DNA from: an uncultured Fretibacterium sp.
Lineage (GTDB): Bacteria > Synergistota > Synergistia > Synergistales > Aminobacteriaceae
Assembly (NCBI GenBank): GCA_937892105.1
Contig: CALAUZ010000290.1
Location: 1-17,095, forward strand
Direction: 5' to 3'
DNA length: 17,095 nt
Both the position numbers and the translations under genes were made by a program. This document shows positions 5,765-12,746 of the stretch, piece after piece (the stretch's first letter is position 1; every line of letters begins with the position of its first letter). The notes below the pieces were generated by a model, which searched no databases, was not told the DNA's origin, and worked only from the letters and a program-made list of their open reading frames with translations.

Positions 5765-6490
5765 CTAGTTCAGCGCATCTCGCTGTGTGTAAATGCCGAA
5801 TCTCGGTGCATCCACAATGTAATAAAGGAATATATCTAGTCCTCGTTCCTTGACAATATCCTGTTCCTTCTGTCTGAGAGTTCCTGCCGCCGCATTCCTA
5901 GGATTAGCAAATAATGCTTCGCCCCGCTGTTCTTTCAGTTTGTTGATGCTGAGAAATCTGTCGGTCTTCATCAGAACTTCCCCTCTGACTTCAATCCGGC
6001 CATGTGGAGCATTCATGAGTCTCTTCGGCAGAGAATCAATGCAGAGCAAATTCGCCGTCACATCTTCACCAATATGCCCGTTTCCCCTGGTTGCACCCTT
6101 GACGAAAATGCCGTCCTCATAGATTAAGGACACTGCTAACCCGTCAATCTTCAACTCACACATAAAGCCTGATCTCGCTTCATTTGCGCTTACAACTTTA
6201 ATACGAGTGAAGAAATTCCTCAGTTCCTCCGTATCAAACACATTGTCCAGCGATAACATAGGCTTGCTGTGTTTAACCTTGGAGAACAGTTCACTCGCCT
6301 GACCGCCAACCTTCTGAGTCAAGGAATCCTTCCTGGCCAAGTCTGGGTACTCGGCTTCAAGCTGTTTCAGTTCTCGGACTAGTGCGTCATATTCCGAGTC
6401 ATCGATTTCTGGCCTGTCTTGATTGTAATACAGATCGGCGTAATGGTTGATGAGTGTGTACAATCTGTCCATTCGCTCTTTGATGTTCAT
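5765..6490 (-). CDS. ligA: NAD-dependent DNA ligase, N-terminal adenylation part (241 aa, cut by amber codon)
   Basis: ATG 6490 follows GGAGGTAAACGAT. Residues 1-60 form the NAD-binding Ia region ('YYNQDRPEIDDSEYDALVRE'). The adenylated lysine motif 'CELKIDGLAVS' places K at residue 114. Further nucleotidyltransferase motifs are 'KGATRGNGHIGEDVT', 'RIEVRGEVLM' and 'FANPRNAAAGTLRQ'. LigA seals nicks in DNA during replication and repair, and phage copies make replication less host-dependent. The frame stops at TAG 5767-5765 after 'TQRDALN', but the same frame continues ('LSALGLPIQPV') with clear ligase sequence. As a whole the gene (4447-6490) would encode about 678 aa once its 7-bp duplication is removed, the usual LigA length. 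Alone this piece lacks the last nucleotidyltransferase motifs and the OB fold. Confidence 0.92.
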   Translation of the reverse strand: MNIKERMDRLYTLINHYADLYYNQDRPEIDDSEYDALVRELKQLEAEYPDLARKDSLTQKVGGQASELFSKVKHSKPMLSLDNVFDTEELRNFFTRIKVVSANEARSGFMCELKIDGLAVSLIYEDGIFVKGATRGNGHIGEDVTANLLCIDSLPKRLMNAPHGRIEVRGEVLMKTDRFLSINKLKEQRGEALFANPRNAAAGTLRQKEQDIVKERGLDIFLYYIVDAPRFGIYTQRDALN

Positions 6491-6546
6491 ATCGTTTACC
6501 TCCGTACTTCATTCCTGTTCAATTCTGTTGATTTATTGTGGAAATG

Positions 6547-6577
6547 AAAAAAATCCCCGCATGGACACGGGGGACTA
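6547..6577 (-). terminator. Intrinsic terminator abutting the ArdC-like gene's TAG
   Basis: The TAG (6577-6575) runs straight into CCCCG (6572-6568), which pairs with CGGGG (6559-6555) and is followed by A then seven T (6553-6547). This supports TAG as a genuine stop here. The ligase gene starts about 57 nt downstream. Confidence 0.75.
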
Positions 6578-6979
6578 TGATGCTTGTGCTTCTGTCTCTT
6601 CCACCTCGTCTGAAGCTGTCGCTGTTGCTCTTGAGGCTTCTGATGTTTCTGATGAATCTGAGGCTGCCGGTGCGTCTGAGCTTGTCAGTTCTTCTGTTGT
6701 TACTGTCGGCATGTTCTCAACCTGAATGGCATTGAACACAGTGTAATACTTGTAAAATAATTCAGTGTTGTTGTTTTCCTGCTTGACTTCCTTGACTACT
6801 ACAATCCTTGTTCCTTTGCTTCCCTTTCTCAGATGGATTCCGTTTCCCATTGATTTTATTTGAAGGAACGTTGCCCAGCGTGGATCTTTTGAATTCAGTT
6901 TAATCGCTGCTTCCGACAAGGCTTCTGCATTTTTACCCTGATAAGGCTTTCCTGTGACCGCGTTAATTGGTGCGTACAT
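6575..6979 (-). CDS. ArdC N-terminal-domain-like protein (possible antirestriction/ssDNA binding), 134 aa
   Basis: ATG 6979 follows AGGAGGAATTAAA. The first 90 residues match the pattern of the ArdC N-terminal domain: 'NAVTGKPYQGKNAEALSEAA', 'DPRWATFLQIKSMGNGIHLR', 'KGSKGTRIVVVKEV', then 'YYTVFNAIQVENMP'. Full ArdC proteins are about 300 aa and add a C-terminal zinc metallopeptidase domain. Here that domain is absent, and the protein ends in an acidic Ser/Thr/Glu/Ala-rich tail (about 92-134). The N-terminal domain of this family binds single-stranded DNA, so a role in DNA protection or replication is more likely than full antirestriction; this is inference. It is the first gene after the late-operon terminator, with 237 nt upstream where I found no convincing promoter. 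The TAG stop abuts a terminator. Confidence 0.75.
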   Translation of the reverse strand: MYAPINAVTGKPYQGKNAEALSEAAIKLNSKDPRWATFLQIKSMGNGIHLRKGSKGTRIVVVKEVKQENNNTELFYKYYTVFNAIQVENMPTVTTEELTSSDAPAASDSSETSEASRATATASDEVEETEAQAS

Positions 6980-7120
6980 TTTAATTCCTCCTGTTATTTT
7001 CTTACTTCAGCTCTCCAACAGTTTTAACTCTTTCAATCGTACTTTTCAGTTGTACTCTGTTGAGTTTTGTCGCTGCTGTTGTCTTCTGCTTTTGTGCGCC
7101 CTATTACGCCGCGTCTTGGG

Positions 7121-7150
7121 AAAAAAGTAAAGCCCGCCAGAAAGCGGGAT
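7121..7150 (-). terminator. Intrinsic terminator after the holin gene
   Basis: CCCGC (7148-7144) pairs with GCGGG (7137-7133) around TTTCTG, followed by CTTTACTTTTTT. A weaker 4-bp hairpin (TGCC/GGCA, 7212-7200) with the same TTTACTTTTTT tail lies just upstream next to the holin stop, so the end of the late operon may have two tandem terminators. Confidence 0.7.
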
Positions 7151-7216
7151 AATTTAGCTTCTTACGACCTCATCCGCTCCTCACAGTCAAAAAAGTAAAT
7201 GCCAGGTAGGCACATA

Positions 7217-7765
7217 CTATGAAGTCTTCCGCTTTCGTGCGTTTTTACTTTTCGCATGAACTGTTTCTCCTGCGATTACTTCTGGCATTGTTAGCAATGT
7301 TGTCAATGTTGGCAATGTCTCTGTTGTAGCTGTTGTTTTTTGCTGTGTAGCTTGCTTGTGATCATCGTGATCCGTTGCCAGCTCTTTAAGATTCAGCAAT
7401 CTTGCTTTCAGGAATTGTGGGATCGGCAAGCCAAGTGCGTCCGCATTCTCGATAATGCTGATACCCTCGTTAGCGGCATAGAATAATGTTACAGGAGTCC
7501 TTAAAGCCGTAGTATCTCCCAGCACGTGAACGTCAATCACATGTGCAACTCCAATCAAACAGAAAATCGCCATTTTCCTAGCGATTCCGTTATAACCAAT
7601 AGAGCTGCTCAGTTTATGCCTTGAATAGGCGACCATCACACCCATGATGTAATCAATAATCACGAAAGTTATTAATACATTCACAAAGCCATCTATCCCT
7701 CCAAAGAACCAGCCGAATAAACCGACTAGACTTGCAGTGAAAAAATCAGTGATGTCATCTAACAT
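7217..7765 (-). CDS. Phage holin (Phage_holin_4 / toxin secretion-lysis holin type), 182 aa
   Basis: ATG 7765 has GGGAGG with an 8-nt spacer; a GTG at 7774 is too close to that site. Hydrophobic segments lie at about residues 8-24 ('FFTASLVGLFGWFFGG'), 29-46 ('FVNVLITFVIIDYIMGVMVA') and 65-83 ('ARKMAIFCLIGVAHVIDVHV'). The 'IDYIMGVMVAY' and 'YAANEGISIIENADALGLPIP' motifs are typical of this holin family in Firmicutes phages, which forms the membrane lesion that releases the endolysin. The last 60 residues or so are an unusual Thr/Ala/Gln-rich tail ending in Lys/Arg ('KNARKRKTS'). The stop is TAG 7219-7217. It is last in the lysis module and is followed by a terminator. Confidence 0.92.
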   Translation of the reverse strand: MLDDITDFFTASLVGLFGWFFGGIDGFVNVLITFVIIDYIMGVMVAYSRHKLSSSIGYNGIARKMAIFCLIGVAHVIDVHVLGDTTALRTPVTLFYAANEGISIIENADALGLPIPQFLKARLLNLKELATDHDDHKQATQQKTTATTETLPTLTTLLTMPEVIAGETVHAKSKNARKRKTS

Positions 7766-7822
7766 TGTTTTCACCTCCCTTCAGATCGCCCACATCCCGT
7801 CCGTATCAATTCTTGCTGCTCT

Positions 7823-8221
7823 CTACGGCCTAACCTCCCATAAGCCGCTCTTTCTCTTTCCGCCACAGTCAATGTGGATGAAGTTCTTCCGCTTGTAGTA
7901 AATGCAGTAATCTAATTCCGGCAGTTTCCCGTAAGCATGAAGACGCTTCACCGTGTCGAACATAACCTTAGCCCCCTTTGCGCAATTCAAATCAGCGGCC
8001 AGCCCCAGCGTGTGTTTACTGTTCTTCACGCCACCGACTGCCGCATTACGTTTAGAACAGCGACACCCGCTCCCGACGTGAACAGGCACACCAAGCTCAT
8101 CTCTAATTACTTGCGCCATATTCATGACTCTTTGATCAATGATATTGAAGCCACAACCGCAATGACAGGCAAATTCTGAAACCTTGAAATTCTTAGTATT
8201 CTGCGCAGACGACATATACAT
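7823..8221 (-). CDS. Peptidase M15-family endolysin (D-Ala-D-Ala carboxypeptidase-like), 132 aa
   Basis: ATG 8221 (or ATG 8215, two codons later) follows AGAAAGGATTG; a longer frame from 8305 would run through the terminator and is rejected. The protein starts 'MYMSSAQNTKNFKVSEFACH' with Cys-His-Cys residues ('ACHCGCGF') and carries the Peptidase_M15_3 hallmarks: 'GSGCRCSKRNAAVGG', 'SKHTLGLAADL' (zinc ligands His and Asp) and 'NFIHIDCG' (second His). In phages this fold cuts peptide cross-links of peptidoglycan at lysis. It is a single-domain enzyme without a wall-binding module; the neighbouring SH3b protein could provide that. The holin gene follows within 60 nt. It ends at TAG 7825-7823. 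Confidence 0.9.
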   Translation of the reverse strand: MYMSSAQNTKNFKVSEFACHCGCGFNIIDQRVMNMAQVIRDELGVPVHVGSGCRCSKRNAAVGGVKNSKHTLGLAADLNCAKGAKVMFDTVKRLHAYGKLPELDYCIYYKRKNFIHIDCGGKRKSGLWEVRP

Positions 8222-8234
8222 CAATCCTTTCTGC

Positions 8235-8261
8235 AAAAAAAAGAGGGGCTGGCTACCCTCT
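8235..8261 (-). terminator. Intrinsic terminator whose loop contains the SH3b gene's stop codon
   Basis: On the minus strand AGAGGG (8261-8256) pairs with CCCTCT (8247-8242) around an 8-nt loop, followed by a run of eight T (8242-8235; the stem's last T is the first of the run). The loop holds the TAG stop at 8255-8253. The peptidase gene starts only about 14 nt further on, so termination must be partial, or the peptidase has another promoter. Confidence 0.8.
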
Positions 8262-8693
8262 AGCTGGTTCTGCAAACTCTCCGTCTTTGTAGAGGATATA
8301 TGCAAATCCCTCGTACCACTTGACCTTCAACCAGTTATCCTTGATCTCATACACATTAACTATCTTCCCGGTTTCTACAACGGCGATGCGTTCGGCATTA
8401 AGAGACGGGGCCTTTCTGACATTCATGAGAGCTTTAATGCGGTAAGCTATGGGCTGGGCTTCCGGCACATTCACCGCTGTGTCTGTTGTTTCTGCTCCTG
8501 TAGCTGATTGCTCTTCCGTAGTAACGGGTTGTTGAGTTTCCGCAGCAAACTGATTGGCCTGATAAACCTTCTCACCATTGCAGAAAACTTCTGCCTGTTC
8601 CTGATTTGCAAATGCCTTAGCACTGTTAAGGCTCCTCGTTGTTTTAATCTTCACGCCGTTTTTCATGATGATATAAGTTCTATTTGTAGACAT
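8253..8693 (-). CDS. SH3b-domain protein of the lysis module, 146 aa
   Basis: ATG 8693 follows GGGGGAGGTCATAAT, a strong ribosome binding site. Residues 1-50 contain a basic beta-rich segment ('TYIIMKNGVKIKTTRSLNSA'). A Thr/Glu/Ala-rich linker follows (about 52-85). The C-terminal part, from about residue 88, is a bacterial SH3 domain ('ALMNVRKAPSLNAERIAVVE', 'KIVNVYEIKDNWLKVKWYEG'), a module that binds cell-wall peptides. It sits immediately before the peptidase gene and so may supply the wall-binding half of a two-subunit endolysin, or decorate the tail tip. The stop TAG (8255-8253) lies in the loop of the following terminator hairpin. No catalytic domain is visible. Confidence 0.82.
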   Translation of the reverse strand: MSTNRTYIIMKNGVKIKTTRSLNSAKAFANQEQAEVFCNGEKVYQANQFAAETQQPVTTEEQSATGAETTDTAVNVPEAQPIAYRIKALMNVRKAPSLNAERIAVVETGKIVNVYEIKDNWLKVKWYEGFAYILYKDGEFAEPARG

Positions 8694-8732
8694 ATTATGA
8701 CCTCCCCCAAAAAAATAAAATTATGCTGCCAC

Positions 8733-9602
8733 TTAACTACCGCAGACATCGGGATAATCCTCAATCGCCCGGATCTTGTCCGCAAAGTTTGTCCAGCCTG
8801 ATGCGACCTTGAAGGAATTCACCAGGGAGGACGGCACATAGAAGTATGCGTCCCCCGTCTTGAACTTCGAGGATGACCAGTTCGAATAGGAAATGCTCGG
8901 GACGGTCGTGACCCCCGGAAGGATCAGCGCCTCTATGTTGTTGCATCCTGACATGGGGCACATGGTCATTGTCCGCACGGCACCGCCAAGGCTTACCCTT
9001 TTCAGGGCTGTGCAGTATGAAAATGCCTGTGTCGAGTAGGAAGCCGCTTTCGGCAGGGAGATGTCCACAAGGGACGTACACCTCTGGAAGCACCCGGAGG
9101 GGATCTCCGTCATTTCCGGCGCTGTAAAGCCTGTAAGAGCCGTGCAGTATTCAAAAGGCCCCCTGCTGGAGGTTGCGGTATATGTGCCGCCCCCGGAGGT
9201 ATTCCCCGTCCAGAGCGGGAGATTGATGGTCTTTACCTTCGTGTTCGGACTCGCGGATTTCTGCGCGAAAGCGCCTGTATGGAGCGTCGTTACCCTCGCG
9301 AGGTTCAGCGTTTCCGGCAGGGCGCTGCAGTCCATGTCCGCAAATGCCTCCTGCCCGATGGACGTCAGATTATCCCAGGAAAGGTCCAGTGTTGTAAGGC
9401 TGCTTCCACTGAATGCGACTGCCCCGATCTCTGTGACGCTTGGCACTGTCACCCTGTCAAGGTTCTGGGCATGATAAAAAGCTCCGACTTTAAGTGCTGT
9501 GATGGTACTATCCTCAAATACTCTGCCTATTGCTGCAAAGTCTTTTGTGAGCAGGCATCTTAAGATCTGCCTGTCCGTGTAGGTTCCATATGAATCTGCC
9601 AT
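8733..9602 (-). CDS. BspA-like leucine-rich repeat protein, 289 aa
   Basis: An in-frame ATG exists at 9719, but it lies inside the upstream gene and gives an unrelated Arg-rich leader. ATG 9602 (MADSYGTYTDRQILRC) has AAGGGGGAAAAGGA in front, so I chose it. The site overlaps the TAA of the upstream gene, implying coupling. The body is made of LRR_5/BspA-type repeats ('ITALKVGAFYHAQNLDRV', 'VTEIGAVAFSGSSLTTLDLS', 'TEIPSGCFQRCTSLVDISLP'), a beta-solenoid commonly used for adhesion. The end ('YVPSSLVNSFKVASGWTNFADK') is paralogous to the end of the preceding gene. There is no signal peptide, as expected for a virion protein. The coding region is GC-richer (58% in 9181-9240) than most of the tail gene. 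Likely a tail-tip accessory or adhesin; the receptor is unknown. Confidence 0.85.
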   Translation of the reverse strand: MADSYGTYTDRQILRCLLTKDFAAIGRVFEDSTITALKVGAFYHAQNLDRVTVPSVTEIGAVAFSGSSLTTLDLSWDNLTSIGQEAFADMDCSALPETLNLARVTTLHTGAFAQKSASPNTKVKTINLPLWTGNTSGGGTYTATSSRGPFEYCTALTGFTAPEMTEIPSGCFQRCTSLVDISLPKAASYSTQAFSYCTALKRVSLGGAVRTMTMCPMSGCNNIEALILPGVTTVPSISYSNWSSSKFKTGDAYFYVPSSLVNSFKVASGWTNFADKIRAIEDYPDVCGS

Positions 9603-9615
9603 TTCCTTTTCCCCC

Positions 9616-12015
9616 TTATCCGCATATGTCCGGATGGTCTTCGATGGCTTCGATCTCATCCGCATAGTTCGCCCAGGTGCTGCTCGCCTTATAAGCGTCC
9701 ACCATGCTCCTCGGCACAAGGATCAGCCCGTTCCCTTTTCCAAGCGGAGATGTAGTGCCAAAGCAATTTGTGCTAGGCAGCGTTACTACCTGTGATGTGC
9801 AGCGCAGAATCAGCGTTTCCATTTTTGCCCATGTGCTTGCTGTCATAGACAGGCCGAATGTCGTCGTAACGCCGGCGTCCAGAAGTTCCAGTGAATTGAG
9901 GTAACTCATTTTCAGGTTCAAAGATGTCGTGTTCTTCGGGAGCCGCAGTTCCGTCACAGCCCTCATGTCAGAGAAGTTACTGCTGTCATTCATGACCGTA
10001 AGCTCCGGCAGCGTAAGAGCGGTAAGCCCCGCCAGGGTATAGAAGGAATACGAATTCGTGGCGAGCACGGAAGGAAGGTCAATGTCCGTAAGCGATGCGC
10101 TTCCCGTAAAGCAGTAGGAAGGCACCGACAGAAGCGACGGCATGGATACCGATCTTAGTGACTGCAGGCCCGCAAAGGCGTACATGCCTACCGATTCCAG
10201 GCTGTCCTCATCCGTAAAGTCGACGATCGTACCGTTAAGATAATTCCGAAACCATAACCCGGTGAATTCATACTGTGCATAGCAGTCCATATCCGATGTT
10301 ACGTTTTCTGGTAATGGACTCCAGCCTGTGAACTGATAATCCTGTACTCTTCCAGGCCCATTGTAAGTCGGTGTCGGAAGATTGGAGATAGTCGCGCCGT
10401 AAGCCACATTCTCGTAAGTCTGAACCAGCGTAGAACCATTGTAAAGACATACAGTAAATGTCTTCTCTACCAGAGAATAGATTGCATAAACAGTTGTGTC
10501 CGCCGTCACATTGGAAAGGCAGTCCTGTTCAACTGATCCGTTCTGCACTGTGCCCCAGCCGAGGAATGTGTAGTAGTATCTGCTGTCTTCCTTCATAGTA
10601 AGATTCGGTGTGTTGGCAGGAGTACTGCCATCAGTAATCGTCTCTGAAGCAAGCACTGTTCCGTCATTATCCTTATAGGTTAGTACCGCGGTTACGTGAT
10701 CATAGGTTATCGTGATGTCAGGGTATCGTTCTCTCGCATGTGCCATGATCGAGCCGGTTACCGCTGGAACATAGATCGTACCGTAAACCTGTGCGGTTGC
10801 CATATTATCTCCGTTCTGATCGAGGCCACGCTTATCGTCCAGAATATCGAGAATATTTTCAATATCGTTTGCGTCCTCAATGGACCAGTTAAAACCGAAA
10901 AGACGGACACGCGCGCCAGTCTGAAGAGCTTCGAGAATTGAGAGTGTGTCCACAGTAGTGCCGACGTTCTCTAACCAGAGAGTAGTGATGTTAGAAAGGC
11001 TCGGACACGTGAAATCGGTCAGGCTCGGCTGATTACGGATTATTAGAGACGTTATGGTCGATGGCAAATGAAGTACGCGTACTACTCCACCATTCGGCAG
11101 TGAAACACCTGTGACCTTCGTGCCGTCGAAATATACCTCTTCGATGCCTGTACAGCCAGATAAATCAACCGATTTCTGATCGCCAGTCCCTAAGCCCGTA
11201 CAGTTCCTGACATCGATCTTCTTTAATAGCTTATTCTGTCCTAAGTATAGCGTCTGCAAATTCCCGTTTGTGTAATAAATGGAAGGATTCCCAAGAATAA
11301 GCTGTTGCAACTTTGTGGCATACACAAACTCGGCATAACCGACTTTCAGACCGGATAAATCACCAATATCAGCTAACTGTGAAGCCGAGAAAATCATGAT
11401 TTCCGTGTCGTTTACTGAGTCTAACGGACACACTATCTGATAGCTCTGATTACGTGCGGCTCTGGTCTGAACCAAATACGATCCAAATTTTACAGTTGCG
11501 TAAACGTCGGCGTAGGGCGTGATAGTGATGTTACTCTTTGCATAACCTCGCAAAGTGATGACATCTGTCAAGCTCTCGCCAGCATTGTATTTAGAATCAA
11601 TGTACTTGAACCTGTTATACAGCCACCATTTACGCTGTTCAGATTTCGAGCCTTGGAGCATCGCCAAATAAGCCGCTGAACCCTTCTCTTCAAGCGGGGC
11701 TAAATACTTAAACCATGAAACCTCATTAAATATAGCCTCTGGCCATTTAGCTTGATGATCTTCAAACATCTTCTCAACTTTTGCATAAGATAATGCGCCG
11801 GTGGATCTTAAATTCTGATACATAGCTCTCAACTCTGCTGGAAATGTGTCTCTCAAATTATTCCAGAACACAGACTGCTGACCATTAAAAATATCAGCTC
11901 CGCCCTCTGTGTGATCAGTGTCCTCTAAGTTATAAGAGAACACGAGAGAACCTTCGTTGTTGATCCCGATTGAAGTATCTGCATCGTATAAAATCCAGAC
12001 TAGTTTCTTCTGCAT
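9616..12015 (-). CDS. C-terminal piece of the split tail protein: end of CotH-like domain, LRR and Flg_new repeats (799 aa)
   Basis: It starts at ATG 12015 behind GGAGGCTTCATA, a good site that the end of the endonuclease gene supplies. The first residues 'KKLVWILYDADTSIGINNEG' are the conserved YDxDTxxGxNNEG segment expected in the interior of CotH-like proteins, so this is a continuation, not a natural N-terminus. Then come a linker with Trp-rich helices, leucine-rich strands (about residues 240-360, 'LQTLYLGQNKLLKKIDVRNC'), a bacterial Ig/Flg_new pair ('YYTFLGWGTVQNGS', 'DYQFTGWSPLPENV'), and a BspA-type leucine-rich C-terminus ending 'LILVPRSMVDAYKASSTWANYADEI'. This ending is paralogous to that of the next gene. 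Base composition rises in the last 600 nt or so, suggesting the C-terminal LRR module was exchanged. Likely role: host recognition at the tail tip (inferred). Confidence 0.85.
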   Translation of the reverse strand: MQKKLVWILYDADTSIGINNEGSLVFSYNLEDTDHTEGGADIFNGQQSVFWNNLRDTFPAELRAMYQNLRSTGALSYAKVEKMFEDHQAKWPEAIFNEVSWFKYLAPLEEKGSAAYLAMLQGSKSEQRKWWLYNRFKYIDSKYNAGESLTDVITLRGYAKSNITITPYADVYATVKFGSYLVQTRAARNQSYQIVCPLDSVNDTEIMIFSASQLADIGDLSGLKVGYAEFVYATKLQQLILGNPSIYYTNGNLQTLYLGQNKLLKKIDVRNCTGLGTGDQKSVDLSGCTGIEEVYFDGTKVTGVSLPNGGVVRVLHLPSTITSLIIRNQPSLTDFTCPSLSNITTLWLENVGTTVDTLSILEALQTGARVRLFGFNWSIEDANDIENILDILDDKRGLDQNGDNMATAQVYGTIYVPAVTGSIMAHARERYPDITITYDHVTAVLTYKDNDGTVLASETITDGSTPANTPNLTMKEDSRYYYTFLGWGTVQNGSVEQDCLSNVTADTTVYAIYSLVEKTFTVCLYNGSTLVQTYENVAYGATISNLPTPTYNGPGRVQDYQFTGWSPLPENVTSDMDCYAQYEFTGLWFRNYLNGTIVDFTDEDSLESVGMYAFAGLQSLRSVSMPSLLSVPSYCFTGSASLTDIDLPSVLATNSYSFYTLAGLTALTLPELTVMNDSSNFSDMRAVTELRLPKNTTSLNLKMSYLNSLELLDAGVTTTFGLSMTASTWAKMETLILRCTSQVVTLPSTNCFGTTSPLGKGNGLILVPRSMVDAYKASSTWANYADEIEAIEDHPDICG

Positions 12016-12746
12016 TATGAAGCCTCCTTTCTTTTTGCTTTCTCAAAGATATATCCGTTGCTCGGATTCTTTGTTCCTTTAATCCAGCAGGAAACAGTGG
12101 AAGAGCACACGCCAAAATAATCAGCCGCTTCTTCACCGCTATTGAAAAATAACTGTTCACAAGTTTTAGGATTTGTTGCAATCACAGGTTGACTGAATGC
12201 TTTACTCTTACGTTTGCGAGTTTCTTCTGAAATTCTTTCTAAACTATTAGCTAATCCGATTTTACGTTTTGTTTCTTCTGACATTGGGCCTCGCTTAGTT
12301 CCTAACTTAGCCATTCGCTGTCTATATCGTGTCTCCTCGGAAACAGTTCTGCCACGATTACTCCAGCCTTGTTGTTGCATCTGCTCAACTAATGTTTTAC
12401 GTCTTTCTTCTGTCAAATACTTCTTCTGTGTGCCCTCACCACCATCACCGAGATTATATCCAAATGAAGGATTATTGTAGCGATTAGCATTTGTCTTATA
12501 TAGAGCTATATAATGTTTCTCTAGTTCTGCCGCTTCTTCATCGGATATTTCTCCAGAAAATAAAACTGTTTGCTTTATATTATTAACACCGAATTCTTGT
12601 ATAGCTTCCCAGATAAGTCTGCAATTTTTATATTTGCTCCAACCACTTTCATAACTTCCCTGTCTAAGATGGAGGAGCCTTGAAGTAGCCCCTATATACT
12701 TTTTGTCATTGGGAAATGTGTACATATAGATTGTCCAGTTAGGCAT
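12015..12746 (-). CDS. GIY-YIG homing endonuclease inserted in the tail protein gene (243 aa)
   Basis: The N-terminal domain has the GIY-YIG signature as 'TIYMYTFPNDKKYIGATS' (Y7, Y17-I18-G19), a candidate catalytic Arg (R23 or R28), the catalytic Glu in 'AAELEKHYI' (E76) and 'GYNLGDGG' (from residue 96). Downstream are repeated SEET...K/R motifs (about residues 136-176) typical of NUMOD3 DNA-binding units, then a NUMOD1/IENR1-like helix-turn-helix ('GEEAADYFGVCSSTVSCWIKG', about 204-224). Such enzymes cut an allele lacking the element and spread by repair. The gene is markedly AT-rich (28% GC in 12541-12600), in line with recent entry. Its start overlaps the stop of the upstream tail piece, and its stop overlaps the start of the downstream piece (TAATG both times). 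No room is left for a group I intron core, and the three frames differ, so it is not an intein. Confidence 0.93.
   Translation of the reverse strand: MPNWTIYMYTFPNDKKYIGATSRLLHLRQGSYESGWSKYKNCRLIWEAIQEFGVNNIKQTVLFSGEISDEEAAELEKHYIALYKTNANRYNNPSFGYNLGDGGEGTQKKYLTEERRKTLVEQMQQQGWSNRGRTVSEETRYRQRMAKLGTKRGPMSEETKRKIGLANSLERISEETRKRKSKAFSQPVIATNPKTCEQLFFNSGEEAADYFGVCSSTVSCWIKGTKNPSNGYIFEKAKRKEAS

Noticed and set aside
6990..7120. Promoter before the ArdC-like gene
   Set aside because: TTGAAA- and TAATAG-like words exist but none are paired at 16-18 nt, so I could not support a site.
8694..8732. Intrinsic terminator after the LRR gene
   Set aside because: A T run is present, but the only stem found is CTGC/GCAG (4 bp) with a 12-nt loop; too weak.
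12015..12746. Group I intron or intein around the endonuclease
   Set aside because: The ORF overlaps both flanking ORFs by one base, leaving no room for an intron core, and the three frames differ, which excludes an intein.
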